In this document: one piece after another, positions 51,180-59,756 of the stretch
Numbering within the stretch: the first letter of the stretch is position 1
Layout: each line of letters starts with the position of its first letter
Origin: Brevibacterium sp. 'Marine'
GTDB lineage: Bacteria > Actinomycetota > Actinomycetes > Actinomycetales > Brevibacteriaceae
NCBI RefSeq assembly: GCF_012844365.1
Contig: NZ_CP051626.1
Location: 682,001 to 746,000 of the forward strand
Direction of reading: 5' to 3'
DNA length: 64,000 nt
Notes under the pieces: model-generated
The model's input: the letters and a program-made list of their open reading frames with translations, nothing else
Databases searched by the model: none
What the model was told of the DNA's origin: nothing
Position numbers and translations under genes: made by a program

Positions 51180-52571
51180 TCACCAGTCGCTGGGCGACAG
51201 GGCCGCCGCAGATGCTGGGTCTCGCAGGCCATGGAGGAAAGCTTGCGCCCAGTGGCGGACGTCGAAGGCGGCGACGGTGTCGGCCATCGCATCCATGCGC
51301 CTCCGGGCCTCGTCTTCGCTGAGCGTGGTCGCATGATGGATGGCCACCTTCAGGGCGGCCCGGTCGTGGGGATTGACGACGATGGCTTGGTCGAGTTCTT
51401 CGGCGGCCCCGGCGAACTCGGAGAGGACGAGTGCCCCGCCCCTGCCTCGGCGGGCAGTGGCGAATTCCTTGGCCACGAGGTTCATCCCGTCCCGCAAAGA
51501 GGTGACGAGCAGGATGTCGGCGGCCAGGTACAGGGCGACGGCTTCCTCTGTCGAATACGAGTGGTGGGAGTAGTGGATGACATCGCGACCGAGAGTGGAG
51601 AACCTCCCGTTGATGCGCCCGACCGTATGTTCGACCTCGTCGCGCAGGTCTTGGTAGGCGCGCACGCCTTCGCGGGACGGGACTGCGATCTGTGCGAGAC
51701 AGGTTCCCCGCGCATCGAGCAGTCCGTCATCGATCAGCTCCTCGAAGGACCACAGCCGGTGCAGGATCCCCTTCGAATAGTCGAGGCGATCGACCCCGAT
51801 CATGAGGGTGGCGGGATCGCCCAGATCACGGCGGAAGCAGCGGGCCTTCTCCTGTACGGCCGGGGATTCGGCCGCGGCTCGGATCTCCTCGACGTCGATC
51901 GAGATCGGGTACGAGCAGACGCGGTCGCGAAGTTCCTCGGGGTCCATGCCCAACAGCTTCTGCATGGCCTGGCGGACTTTCGCGGCATCGGCCTCTCGCT
52001 GGAGACCGATGACATCGGCTCCGAGCAGGCCGCGCAGGATCTCGTCGCGCCAGGGCAGCTGGGCCATCTGCTCGACGGGAGGGAACGGGATGTGGCAGAA
52101 GTATCCGATCCTGACGTCCGGTCGTTGGGCTCGGAGCATCGCCGGCACGAGCTGGAGGTGGTAGTCATGTACCCAGATCGTCGCCCCGATCTCGGCTGTC
52201 GCGATCGCGGCCTGTGCGAATCGGGCGTTGACTGCCCGATAGGCCCGCCACCACGAGCGGTGGTACTGCGGCGCGACGATGAGGTCGTGGTGCAGCGGCC
52301 ACAGGGTGGCGTTGCAGAATCCCTCATAGTACTGCTGATGTTCGTCGAGGCTGAGAGGCACGGGGACAAGGCTCATCCCATCGACATCGAAGGGCTCCAA
52401 GCTGTCGTCGTGCGTGCCCGCCCAGCCGACCCAGGCTCCGGCGTGCTCACGCACCACGGGAGCCACGGCTGAGACCAGCCCGCCGGGCGAGGCCTCCCAC
52501 GTCCCGTCGATGCGGTCGACGGGGAGGCGATTGGCCACCACGACGAAAGCATGGCGGTCAGTTCCCATCAT
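51180..52571 (-). CDS. otsA: trehalose-6-phosphate synthase (module B copy)
   Basis: A 463-aa GT20 enzyme, paralog of the gene at 3315-4751, with VVVANRLPVDR, ASPGGLVSAVAP, IWVHDYHLQLVPAM, CHIPFPPVEQM, GVDRLDYSKGILHRLWSF, SLRDGMNLVAKEF and VLSEFAGAAEEL. Start MMGTDRH after AGAGGAGACG; an in-frame extension of 14 codons precedes this ribosome binding site. Protein divergence between copies is substantial although the order of neighbours is conserved, so the duplication is not recent. Both copies appear catalytically complete. Confidence 0.93.
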   Translation of the reverse strand: MMGTDRHAFVVVANRLPVDRIDGTWEASPGGLVSAVAPVVREHAGAWVGWAGTHDDSLEPFDVDGMSLVPVPLSLDEHQQYYEGFCNATLWPLHHDLIVAPQYHRSWWRAYRAVNARFAQAAIATAEIGATIWVHDYHLQLVPAMLRAQRPDVRIGYFCHIPFPPVEQMAQLPWRDEILRGLLGADVIGLQREADAAKVRQAMQKLLGMDPEELRDRVCSYPISIDVEEIRAAAESPAVQEKARCFRRDLGDPATLMIGVDRLDYSKGILHRLWSFEELIDDGLLDARGTCLAQIAVPSREGVRAYQDLRDEVEHTVGRINGRFSTLGRDVIHYSHHSYSTEEAVALYLAADILLVTSLRDGMNLVAKEFATARRGRGGALVLSEFAGAAEELDQAIVVNPHDRAALKVAIHHATTLSEDEARRRMDAMADTVAAFDVRHWAQAFLHGLRDPASAAALSPSDW

Positions 52572-52651
52572 CGTCTCCTCTTCTCGTGCCGCCGGGCCGG
52601 ATCGTGCCGGCACGTCGACTTCTGGGGCATGGGATCTGAAAGCATGGCCGA

Positions 52652-52680
52652 AGGGCGGAGGCGGACAGTGCCTCCGCCCT
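52652..52680 (-). terminator. hairpin between csbD and otsA (module B)
   Basis: AGGGCGGAGGC pairs perfectly with GCCTCCGCCCT across a 7-nt loop. It is in the same position as the hairpin at 4818-4848 of module A. Confidence 0.75.
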
Positions 52681-52693
52681 CCAGCCGCGTCCC

Positions 52694-52909
52694 TCAGTTC
52701 TCCGGTGAGTCCTTGAGCGAGTCTCTGACGCCCTTCAGCGAATCTTTGGCATCGTCGCCGACCTGCTTGATCTTGCCCTTGGCGGCGTCGGTCTTACCCT
52801 CGGCCTCGAGGCTCTTGTCATCGGTGGCCTTGCCGGCAGCGGCCTTCGCCTTGCCCTTGAGCTCCTCTGCTTTGTCTGAGGTCTTGTCGGCCTTGTCGTG
52901 GGAATTCAT
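52694..52909 (-). CDS. CsbD family stress protein (module B)
   Basis: A 71-aa Lys/Asp/Ala-rich helical protein with AEELKGKAKAAAGKATDDKSLEAEGKTDAAKGKIKQ, the CsbD core. The start MNSHDKAD follows AAAGGACGAATC. It is paralogous to the protein at 4860-5057. An operator-like site lies 58 nt upstream of its start, so co-regulation with the divergent tetR is likely. Confidence 0.87.
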   Translation of the reverse strand: MNSHDKADKTSDKAEELKGKAKAAAGKATDDKSLEAEGKTDAAKGKIKQVGDDAKDSLKGVRDSLKDSPEN

Positions 52910-52966
52910 GATTCGTCCTTTCGCATGGATCGGTCTGGACGTCCTGCTCTGCCGAGCAATATTCAT

Positions 52967-52981
52967 GTTTACGGTGTAATC
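52967..52981. promoter_or_regulatory. candidate TetR operator, site 4
   Basis: GTTTACGGTGTAATC, upstream of csbD in module B. Its flanks (CAT before, AACTTAGCAGAC after) resemble those of site 1 (CAT before, ACGCTAACAGAC after), extending the similarity well beyond the 15-bp core. Confidence 0.65.
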
Positions 52982-53067
52982 AACTTAGCAGACCGAGTTT
53001 TCGCTGCGCAATAGATCCGGCGAGTCGGGTGGTCGATGGAGGGTGATAGCTTAGTCATCCATGAGGA

Positions 53068-53082
53068 GTTTACAGTGTAATC
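53068..53082. promoter_or_regulatory. candidate TetR operator, site 5
   Basis: GTTTACAGTGTAATC followed by GCGTTATCAGG, about 100 nt upstream of tetR in module B. Two operators in one divergent gap mirrors module A. Confidence 0.65.
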
Positions 53083-53182
53083 GCGTTATCAGGGGATCTC
53101 TCGACGCGTCGGATCAAGCGAGTAGACTGACGGTGAAATCCGCCCGGTCTGCGACATCTCCGACGAGGAAAGGGAGGCGCGC

Positions 53183-53839
53183 GTGGTTCAGCAGCGACTT
53201 GATCGTGCACAGGTCGTCGAGTCGGCGATCGCCTTCGTCGATGCCTGCGGTCTCAGCGAGCTCACGATGCGTCGCCTCGGAACGGCCTTGGACGTAGAGG
53301 CGATGGCACTGTATCGGCACGTTTCGGGGCGGGGGGACCTCCTCGAGGCCATGGTCGACGAGCTCATCGACGGCCTCTTCGACGACGATCTCATGACAGA
53401 GGACTCCCATTCGTGGGAGGAGTATCTGCAGCGTGTCGCCAATGCCACGCGGAATCTGGCCCTCAAGCATCCGCGGATCTTCCCTCTCATCGCCACCCAG
53501 CCACCTCAGGCGCCCTGGCTCCGTCCGCCGCTGCGAAGCGTGCGCTGGGTCGAGGACTTCCTGTCCTCGCTGCAGCGCTTCGGATTTGCCGACGCCGAGG
53601 CAGTGGCGGCATACAAGGCCTTCACGAGCTTCCTCGTCGGCGCGCTTCTGCTCCAAGCGGCCTCCCTGACCCCGGAGGTCCTCGGAGATGAGGAGGAGTC
53701 CTCCGCCGGCGACGACCTCGGCGAGTATCCCACGGTGGCCCGATTGCAGGGCCTGCTCATGGAAGACCACGCCCAGCGCGAGTTCGACGACGCCCTCGAC
53801 GATCTCATCGAGCGGATCCGCACCAGCACGCAGGGCTGA
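53183..53839 (+). CDS. TetR/AcrR family transcriptional regulator (module B)
   Basis: A 218-aa regulator paralogous to the one at 5708-6370 along its whole length: helix-turn-helix ELTMRRLGTALDVEAMALYRHVSG, then HPRIFPLIATQPPQAPWLRPPLRSVRWVEDFL, ending DDLIERIRTS. GTG start preceded by AAAGGGAGG. It is divergent from csbD with two operator-like sites between. The nearly identical recognition-helix region (VEAMALYRHVSG) suggests that both regulators can read the same operator. Confidence 0.9.
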   Translation: MVQQRLDRAQVVESAIAFVDACGLSELTMRRLGTALDVEAMALYRHVSGRGDLLEAMVDELIDGLFDDDLMTEDSHSWEEYLQRVANATRNLALKHPRIFPLIATQPPQAPWLRPPLRSVRWVEDFLSSLQRFGFADAEAVAAYKAFTSFLVGALLLQAASLTPEVLGDEEESSAGDDLGEYPTVARLQGLLMEDHAQREFDDALDDLIERIRTSTQG

Positions 53840-53940
53840 GAGTCTCGGCAGCTGGGGTCGACAGTCCTTGTGCTGTGGCGCACCTGCGCTCTCGCGGATA
53901 GTCTTGGCTCAGTGACGATCCCATTACGAAGGAGCAGGAT

Positions 53941-54369
53941 ATGAAACTCAGCACCGCACTTCTGCGCGCAGCCCCCGGCGCGTTCATCCTCAACTCGGGC
54001 ATCGGCAAGCTCGGCCTCGACGAGGATTCCGCCGCGGGACTCCAGCAGATGGCCGCCAACGGTGTGCCCATGGTCGAAAACATGACCCCCGCCCAGTTCG
54101 GGAAGTTCCTCTCCTACGGTGAGATCGCCGTCGGCTCCGCACTGCTGCTGCCGTTCGTGCCCACCCGCATCGCCGGCGCCGCACTGACGACGTTTGCCGC
54201 AGGCCTCGTCGCGAACTACTTCTCCATCGATTCGATGACCAAGGACGACGGAATCCGCCCGTCCGAGGACGGCATCGCCGTGGCCAAGGACACCTGGCTG
54301 GCCGCGATCGGCCTGGCCCTCCTGCTGACCGGCGGCAGCAAGAAGAAAAAGAAGAGCGACACGAAGTAA
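53941..54369 (+). CDS. small membrane protein, DoxX-like
   Basis: A 142-aa protein with about four hydrophobic segments: LLRAAPGAFILNSGIGKL, YGEIAVGSALLLPFVP, IAGAALTTFAAGLVANYF and DTWLAAIGLALLL, with a lysine-rich tail (KKKKKSD). It resembles DoxX-like membrane proteins only in general layout. ATG after AAGGAGCAGGAT. The last base of its stop lies at the ATG of the histidine kinase gene, so the three genes form an operon; it may be a sensor accessory, which is a guess. Confidence 0.7.
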   Translation: MKLSTALLRAAPGAFILNSGIGKLGLDEDSAAGLQQMAANGVPMVENMTPAQFGKFLSYGEIAVGSALLLPFVPTRIAGAALTTFAAGLVANYFSIDSMTKDDGIRPSEDGIAVAKDTWLAAIGLALLLTGGSKKKKKSDTK

Positions 54370-56096
54370 TGACCTCCGTCCCGGCCCCACCACGGCGGGG
54401 CTGGGATCGATTCCGGGCTCGCCGAGGCGGGACCCTGGCGAGGCGACTCTTCCTCGTCCAGCTCGTCCTCATCGTCATCGTCTGCACCGCTCTGTCGGTG
54501 ACGAGCTACGTGACGACGCTGAACAACATTCGGCACGCTGCCGGAGAACGGGTGCTGTCCATCGCCGAGACCCTCGCCCACGACCCCTTCGTCACCGAGG
54601 CTGTGACCGAGGGTGATCCCTCTGCCCGGTTGCAGCCCTTCGCGCTGACCGTCATCGACACCGCCGAGGTGGATTTCGTGACGATCATGGACCGTGACGG
54701 CACCCGCTACACCCACCCGGATCCCGATCAGCTGGGCAAGACGTACCTCGGGTCCACCGCGAAAGCCCGCGCGGGGCAGGCCGAGACCGAGGAGTATGTG
54801 GGCACGCTCGGCCCGTCCGTGCGCGCGATCGTGCCGATCACCGACGCCGACGGCGAGGTCACCGCGATGGTCGCCGTGGGCGTGACCCTGGAGACCCTGT
54901 CTGTGGCGCAGGCGGCCTCCCTGCCGCAGATCATCCTCGTCGGCCTCGCCGCTCTCGCCCTCGGTGGGCTCGGCTCCTGGCTGCTCGCCCGCTACCTGCG
55001 CCGAGTCACCCTCGGCTACGGTCCCGAGGAGCTGCGCCGGCTGTTCGCGTTCTACGATTCGGCCCTGCATTCTCTGCGCGAGGGCCTTATCCTCGCCGAC
55101 GAAACCGGTCGACTCGTCCTCTACAACGACGTGGCCGCGTCCCTGCTCGGCCTGCCCACCGTGGAGGAATCGACACCGATCTCCCTCGCCGAGGTGGCCC
55201 TGCCCGAATCCGTCCGTGACCTTCTTGCGACCGGTCGGGTCGCGGTCGACGAAATCCACTTCACCGAGGATCGTGTCCTCGTCATCAGTCAGAAGCAGGC
55301 CCGGCAGCCGCGCGGCGGGAGGGATGAAGGCGGAACCGTCGCGACCCTGCGCGATCGCACGGACATCCAGGAGCTCACCGGAGAACTCGCGACGATGACG
55401 ACGCTGTCCGAGGCCCTGCGCGCCCAGACGCACGAACATGCCAACCGGCTGCACACGGTCTCCACGCTCATCGAGCTCGGCCGGGTGCAGGAGGCCCTCG
55501 ACTTCGCGGTCAAGGATGAGCAGGAGTCGCAGCGGCTGACGGATTCCTTCGTCGCCTCCCTCGACGAGCCATTCATCACCGCGCTCATGATCGGCAAGGC
55601 CGCGCAGGCCCACGAGCGCGGCATCGAACTCACGGTCACCGCCACCGGGGAACTCCCGCCCGAGCGACTCGATGCCCGCGACCTCGTCACCGTCGCCGGC
55701 AACCTTCTCGACAATGCCTTCGATGCCGTCGCGAACGCGGATGAGAAGCATGTGTGGGCAGATTTCGTCGCCGCCGACGGGGAGCTGATCATCACCATCG
55801 CGGACTCCGGTCCCGGGATTGCGGGCGACGACATCGAGGCGCTCTTCCACCTCGGCGCTTCGGCGAAACCCGAGGTCGCAGGCGTGGGACGGCACGGATT
55901 CGGACTCGTCTTGGTCCGGCAGGCGGTGAGCCGCCTCGGCGGGCATATCGATGTCGACTCCGATGGCGGCGCGATCTTCACGATCACGCTCCCGCTGGGG
56001 GACGGGGCGGGCGACTACGATTCTGCCAGGGAACCCACCACGGACGGTGAGGGTTCGAGCCGGGAGCGGGCGGAAGGAGACTCACGTGAGCGATGA
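54369..56096 (+). CDS. CitA/DcuS-type sensor histidine kinase
   Basis: A 575-aa membrane kinase. TM1 (RRLFLVQLVLIVIVCTALSV, residues 24-43), a periplasmic PAS-like ligand domain (IAETLAHDPFVTEAV, then TIMDRDGTRYTHPDPDQLGK), TM2 (LPQIILVGLAALALGGLGSWLL, about 183-204), a cytoplasmic PAS domain, a phosphoacceptor region HEHANRLHTVSTLIELG (about 356), and an HATPase with NLLDNAFDAVANA, ADSGPGI and GRHGFGLVLVRQAV. This is the CitA/DcuS/DctB-like family that senses citrate or C4-dicarboxylates. The response regulator gene overlaps by 11 nt. The symporter at 49193-50593 is a plausible target. Confidence 0.92.
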   Translation: MTSVPAPPRRGWDRFRARRGGTLARRLFLVQLVLIVIVCTALSVTSYVTTLNNIRHAAGERVLSIAETLAHDPFVTEAVTEGDPSARLQPFALTVIDTAEVDFVTIMDRDGTRYTHPDPDQLGKTYLGSTAKARAGQAETEEYVGTLGPSVRAIVPITDADGEVTAMVAVGVTLETLSVAQAASLPQIILVGLAALALGGLGSWLLARYLRRVTLGYGPEELRRLFAFYDSALHSLREGLILADETGRLVLYNDVAASLLGLPTVEESTPISLAEVALPESVRDLLATGRVAVDEIHFTEDRVLVISQKQARQPRGGRDEGGTVATLRDRTDIQELTGELATMTTLSEALRAQTHEHANRLHTVSTLIELGRVQEALDFAVKDEQESQRLTDSFVASLDEPFITALMIGKAAQAHERGIELTVTATGELPPERLDARDLVTVAGNLLDNAFDAVANADEKHVWADFVAADGELIITIADSGPGIAGDDIEALFHLGASAKPEVAGVGRHGFGLVLVRQAVSRLGGHIDVDSDGGAIFTITLPLGDGAGDYDSAREPTTDGEGSSRERAEGDSRER

Positions 56097-56787
56097 TGCC
56101 GCGCTGCGGGTCCTCATCGTCGAAGACGATCCGATGACGGCGCAGGCGCACGCGGATTTCGTGGCGCGGGTGCCCGGTTTCGACGTCGTCGCAACGTGTC
56201 TGGGCGGACACGAGGCGATCGAGCGCTTCGACGAACTCACCGCGGCCGGCACCCCGGTCGACATCGTCCTCCTAGACATGAACCTCACGGATTCTCACGG
56301 TCTCGAAGTTGCAGGGCGCCTGAATTCGCGTGGTCAGGACGTCGACATCATCGCGATCACCGCGGTGCGGCACCTCCAAGTGATCCGGTCGGCGATCTCA
56401 TCGGGCATCACCCAATACCTCATCAAACCCTTCACCTTCGCGGCCTTCCGGGAGAAGCTGGAGAACCAGCGGGAGTTCCGGCGCGGACTCACCGGCTCGG
56501 GGTCCTTGGCGACTCAGGCCTCGGTGGACAATGCGCTCTCAGCTCTGCGGTCCGTGTCGGCAACGACCCTGCCCAAGGGGCTCATCGCCGAGACCTTGGA
56601 CGCCGTGTCCGCGTTCGTCCGGGACTCTGCGGTTCCGGTCTCCGCCACCGAGGTGGGGCGTCGGCTTGATCTGTCTCGCGTGACCGTCCGCCGGTATTTG
56701 GAACATCTCGTCTCGACGAAACAGGCGATCAAGCAGCCCCGGCACGGTACCCCGGGGAGGCCCGAGTACGAGTATCGGTGGGTGTGA
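56086..56787 (+). CDS. CitB/DpiA-type response regulator
   Basis: A 233-aa response regulator. Receiver domain LRVLIVEDDPMTAQAHADFV with phosphoacceptor Asp in IVLLDMNLTDSHG (about residue 63), conserved Thr/Lys positions in IAITAVRH and YLIKPFTF, and a C-terminal winged helix with VSATEVGRRLDLSRVTVRRYLEHLV. GTG start at 56086 after GGAAGGAGACTCAC, overlapping the kinase stop. Partner of the kinase just upstream. Confidence 0.92.
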   Translation: MSDDAALRVLIVEDDPMTAQAHADFVARVPGFDVVATCLGGHEAIERFDELTAAGTPVDIVLLDMNLTDSHGLEVAGRLNSRGQDVDIIAITAVRHLQVIRSAISSGITQYLIKPFTFAAFREKLENQREFRRGLTGSGSLATQASVDNALSALRSVSATTLPKGLIAETLDAVSAFVRDSAVPVSATEVGRRLDLSRVTVRRYLEHLVSTKQAIKQPRHGTPGRPEYEYRWV

Positions 56788-56958
56788 GGGGCCGAGTCAG
56801 TCCGGCTGAGGTGGCGGCTGTAAGGAAACAGTCAGGTTCGACGACGCGGTCGGCCCGACCAGATCTGTCATACTCAGTTACGCACATCCCCAGCCCACCT
56901 GCGCAGCTCCCCGGCTGCCACCTCGGCGCGCGCCGAGACGACAGAGAAGATCCCGACA

Positions 56959-59244
56959 GTGACAGACGACCATACGAACCGAGCCGTAAACCCACACGAG
57001 ACGGCGACCCCACCGCCCTCGACATTCGACGCACAATGGGGGCCACGAGCCTACTCGGAGGCTGAATTCGCCGCAGCGATCGAACGCAGCGATGTCCTCT
57101 CCGAGTCCGAACTCACCCAGTTCTTCACCTGCGCCGGTGGTCGCACCCGCATCGCCGACATCCTCCTGCGGGCACGCCTGAACGCAGGTGTGCCGGTTGC
57201 CGACACCGACCCCGACCGTATCGATGCACAGCTCGCGCCCGCACTCACACCCGTCGTCGACGGTGTCTCCCGGGAATCCGCGGCACTCTTCCTGCTGACT
57301 CTCTTCGCGTGGACTTCCCGAATCACCTCGGCGGCGGTCGATCTCGTCCACGCCGCATACGTCGCCGCCGACGTGACCGACACGGCCAACGCGACTGCCG
57401 AGGACCTCACTTCCTTCCTCATCGATGAGGGCCTGTTGACGATCTCGACCGGCCCCGACGAGGTCTTCGCTGTCCCCGCCCTCATCCGGATGCTCGTCCG
57501 CCGCACCACCGCGATCGACCCGAGACTCGCCGGCAAGAACCCGCGCGAAGCGCTCGGTGCGGCCGCCGCCGACACCTTCGGTCGGATGCGTGCAGATGAG
57601 CGATCCGGGCTTGTTGAAGTCGTCGACGTCGCCGTCGAGACCCGGAACTGGCATGTCCTCGAACGAGCCTGGGCCCGCCGCTCGGTCAACGTCTTTCTCG
57701 ACGCTTCCACCGCCGTCGAGGCCTATCTCAGCGTCCCCGAGGATGTCCTCGCGACGAACCCGATCCTCACCCTGGCCCGCAGCGCGGCCCGCCGAATCGA
57801 CTCGACCCGGTTGCGGCTTCGCACAGACGATGGACCGACGCTGCTGGCCGCCACCGACTTCGACAGCATCGTCGTGCCCGAACTCCACGGTCTGCTCCGG
57901 GCGGAGCCTGCATTGCCGCTCTCAGCCGACGAGGTGGCTGTGCTCACCACGCTGGAAGCGCGGACGCACCGGTTGAACCGGGAGAACCGACTTGCGCTGG
58001 ACATCCTCAAAGCGGGACGTGATCGACTGCGCCACCTCGGCGAAGGTCACCCCGGGCCTACGCTCATGCTGCAGTCCGAACTCAATCTCGAACACGGGCG
58101 CAACCTCATCGTGGCCGGTCGCTTTCCCGAGGCGATGTCGATGCTGCAGCGGACCGTCCAGTTCGCCGAGATCTACACCCCGAACTCTCCCCACCCGCTG
58201 CTGTCCGGACTGGTTGAGGCCGCCTTGGCCGGGATGGGCCATGGGCACGGATCGGAGATGGACCGCAGCCTGGATCGGGCGCGAGGGGCCGCGTCCCGGT
58301 TTGGGATGGAGGCGCTGCCGGGCGAGCATACTGCCCTGTGCATTGAGCTGGTGCGCAGCCTCGACCGTCTCGACCTCGCTGCCGCCGAACAGATCGTCTC
58401 CGCGCTCGACACAGCACGGCCGACCGAACACCTCGGGCCGATTCCCGACGTCGTGCGCAGCCTGCACTATGTCTTCCAGGGGCGCGCGTCGATAGCGGCG
58501 AAGCTGCTGACGGAGAGCACACAAGTAGGTTTCCTGCCGATGGCCGACGCACAGAGTACGCGGTTCTCGGGCATCCTCAACATCGCCAGCTCCGTGTTGG
58601 TTGCCGCGGGGGAGACGAAGGCGCTGCAGAATCTGGGTGACCGCATGAACCCGCAGAACCCTGGATATTCCATCGTCAAGGCACGGCAGGCTCTGGTGTT
58701 CGGCCAGCACGATGAACTGTGGAGCGCGACTGGGCAGGCGCTGTCCGGTGACCAGGGGCCCAGGCTGAAGAGTTCGGCCATGGCGCTGCGCGCTGACATC
58801 CTCCACCATGAGGGCCGGGCAGACGAAGCGCTCGAGACGTTCGTCCATGTGCTCGACTACTGTTCGATCACGTCGTCCGTGCTGGCGATCACACAGCTTA
58901 CCCGAGAGGCGAGGCATGCGCTCGTGCACGAGTCGGCTGAGCATCCGATGTGGGAGGCGGTGGCCAGGTCGTTCGGCCCGGGCGAGGTGACGGCGGCCGA
59001 GCTGCGCAGGCGTCTGCTCGAGCTGCCGGAGACCTCGCCTGTGGCCCCGGACTTCCAGACCGATCTCACCCCGGCCGAGCAGTCGCTGCTGTTCGCGATC
59101 GACTCGTCGAAGTCGATCGCGCAGATCGCCCGCGAGTTCGGAGTGGTGTCCGGGACGCTGAAGAACCGGTTGTCCGCGCTCTACCGCAAGCTCGGTGTGC
59201 GCAGTCGCGCCGAAGCCGTGGCGCACGTCCACCGGCAGCGGTAG
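56959..59244 (+). CDS. large LuxR-type regulator without recognisable ATPase domain
   Basis: A 761-aa cytoplasmic protein. The C-terminal 60 residues are a LuxR helix-turn-helix (LTPAEQSLLFAIDSSKSIAQIAREFGVVSGTLKNRLSALYRKLGVRSRAEAVAHV). The middle (about residues 250-650) is alpha-helical and repeat-like, as in LAL/MalT-type regulators with TPR-like arms. An N-terminal segment (SESELTQFFTCAGGRTRIADILLRA) looks like the region following the nucleotide-binding domain of such regulators. No Walker A GxxxxGK(S/T) motif is visible, so the STAND ATPase portion appears to be missing. GTG start; targets unknown. Confidence 0.8.
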   Translation: MTDDHTNRAVNPHETATPPPSTFDAQWGPRAYSEAEFAAAIERSDVLSESELTQFFTCAGGRTRIADILLRARLNAGVPVADTDPDRIDAQLAPALTPVVDGVSRESAALFLLTLFAWTSRITSAAVDLVHAAYVAADVTDTANATAEDLTSFLIDEGLLTISTGPDEVFAVPALIRMLVRRTTAIDPRLAGKNPREALGAAAADTFGRMRADERSGLVEVVDVAVETRNWHVLERAWARRSVNVFLDASTAVEAYLSVPEDVLATNPILTLARSAARRIDSTRLRLRTDDGPTLLAATDFDSIVVPELHGLLRAEPALPLSADEVAVLTTLEARTHRLNRENRLALDILKAGRDRLRHLGEGHPGPTLMLQSELNLEHGRNLIVAGRFPEAMSMLQRTVQFAEIYTPNSPHPLLSGLVEAALAGMGHGHGSEMDRSLDRARGAASRFGMEALPGEHTALCIELVRSLDRLDLAAAEQIVSALDTARPTEHLGPIPDVVRSLHYVFQGRASIAAKLLTESTQVGFLPMADAQSTRFSGILNIASSVLVAAGETKALQNLGDRMNPQNPGYSIVKARQALVFGQHDELWSATGQALSGDQGPRLKSSAMALRADILHHEGRADEALETFVHVLDYCSITSSVLAITQLTREARHALVHESAEHPMWEAVARSFGPGEVTAAELRRRLLELPETSPVAPDFQTDLTPAEQSLLFAIDSSKSIAQIAREFGVVSGTLKNRLSALYRKLGVRSRAEAVAHVHRQR

Positions 59245-59270
59245 GGCCAGGTCGCCTCGGCGAAAGACTC

Positions 59271-59636
59271 CTACCCGTGCGCCGCCTCGGCGGGGGAGAG
59301 GAATTCGGAGAGACGGTTCAAGGTGGTGGCCTCGAGCGAATAGTACGACCAGACTCCGCGCTTCTCACGGTGCAGGACCCCGGCATCGACGAGGATCTTC
59401 AGATGGTGGGAGACGGTCGGCTGGCCGAGACCGACGGGTTCGGTGAGATCGCAGACGCACGCTTCCTGCTGCTCGTGCGCGGCGACGAGGGAGACGAGGC
59501 GCAGCCGGGTCGGGTCGGCCACTGCTTTGAGGATGCGCGCGAAATCCTGGGCATCATCGAGACTCAGCGGCGAGACGGTCAGCGACGGGCAGCAGACGTC
59601 CGTCTCCGTCGGAGAAGGCGCGGATTGTGTGGTCAC
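59271..59636 (-). CDS. arsR: ArsR family metalloregulator
   Basis: A 121-aa winged-helix repressor with the arsenite-sensing motif ACVCDLTEPVGLGQPTVSHHLKIL (CxC in the recognition region) and VWSYYSLEA. It is divergent from the acr3/arsC operon. The GTG at 59636 is chosen: a CATAAT -10 box lies 9 nt upstream, so the transcript may be leaderless; an ATG further upstream (59657 or 59663) would overlap the operator. Expected to release DNA when As(III) or Sb(III) binds. Confidence 0.9.
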   Translation of the reverse strand: MTTQSAPSPTETDVCCPSLTVSPLSLDDAQDFARILKAVADPTRLRLVSLVAAHEQQEACVCDLTEPVGLGQPTVSHHLKILVDAGVLHREKRGVWSYYSLEATTLNRLSEFLSPAEAAHG

Positions 59637-59655
59637 TGTTCCATTATGCCCATAC

Positions 59656-59671
59656 ATTGACATTTGTCGAT
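59656..59671. promoter_or_regulatory. ArsR operator in the divergent ars promoter
   Basis: ATTGACATTTGTCGAT, an imperfect inverted repeat (ATnGACA / TGTCnAT), overlaps the -35 region of the arsR promoter (read on minus: TCGACA, then CATAAT). It is the kind of site bound by ArsR-type repressors. Confidence 0.65.
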
Positions 59672-59705
59672 GTCTCATGGTCCTATCGTATCGATGAACT
59701 TCAAT

Positions 59706-59734
59706 GTGCCGGCACATGACGATGGTGCCGGCAC
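59706..59734. repeat. two copies of the palindrome GTGCCGGCAC
   Basis: GTGCCGGCAC, itself a perfect palindrome, occurs at 59706-59715 and 59725-59734, separated by 9 nt, in the leader between the ars operator and the acr3 start. It could form a hairpin in the leader or serve as a second regulatory site. Confidence 0.55.
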
Positions 59735-59756
59735 GATTCGCACCTCGAGGGGGACC

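Noticed and set aside
54216..55946. 576-codon open frame on the minus strand
   Set aside because: Antisense to the sensor kinase gene with its full set of kinase boxes on the plus strand.
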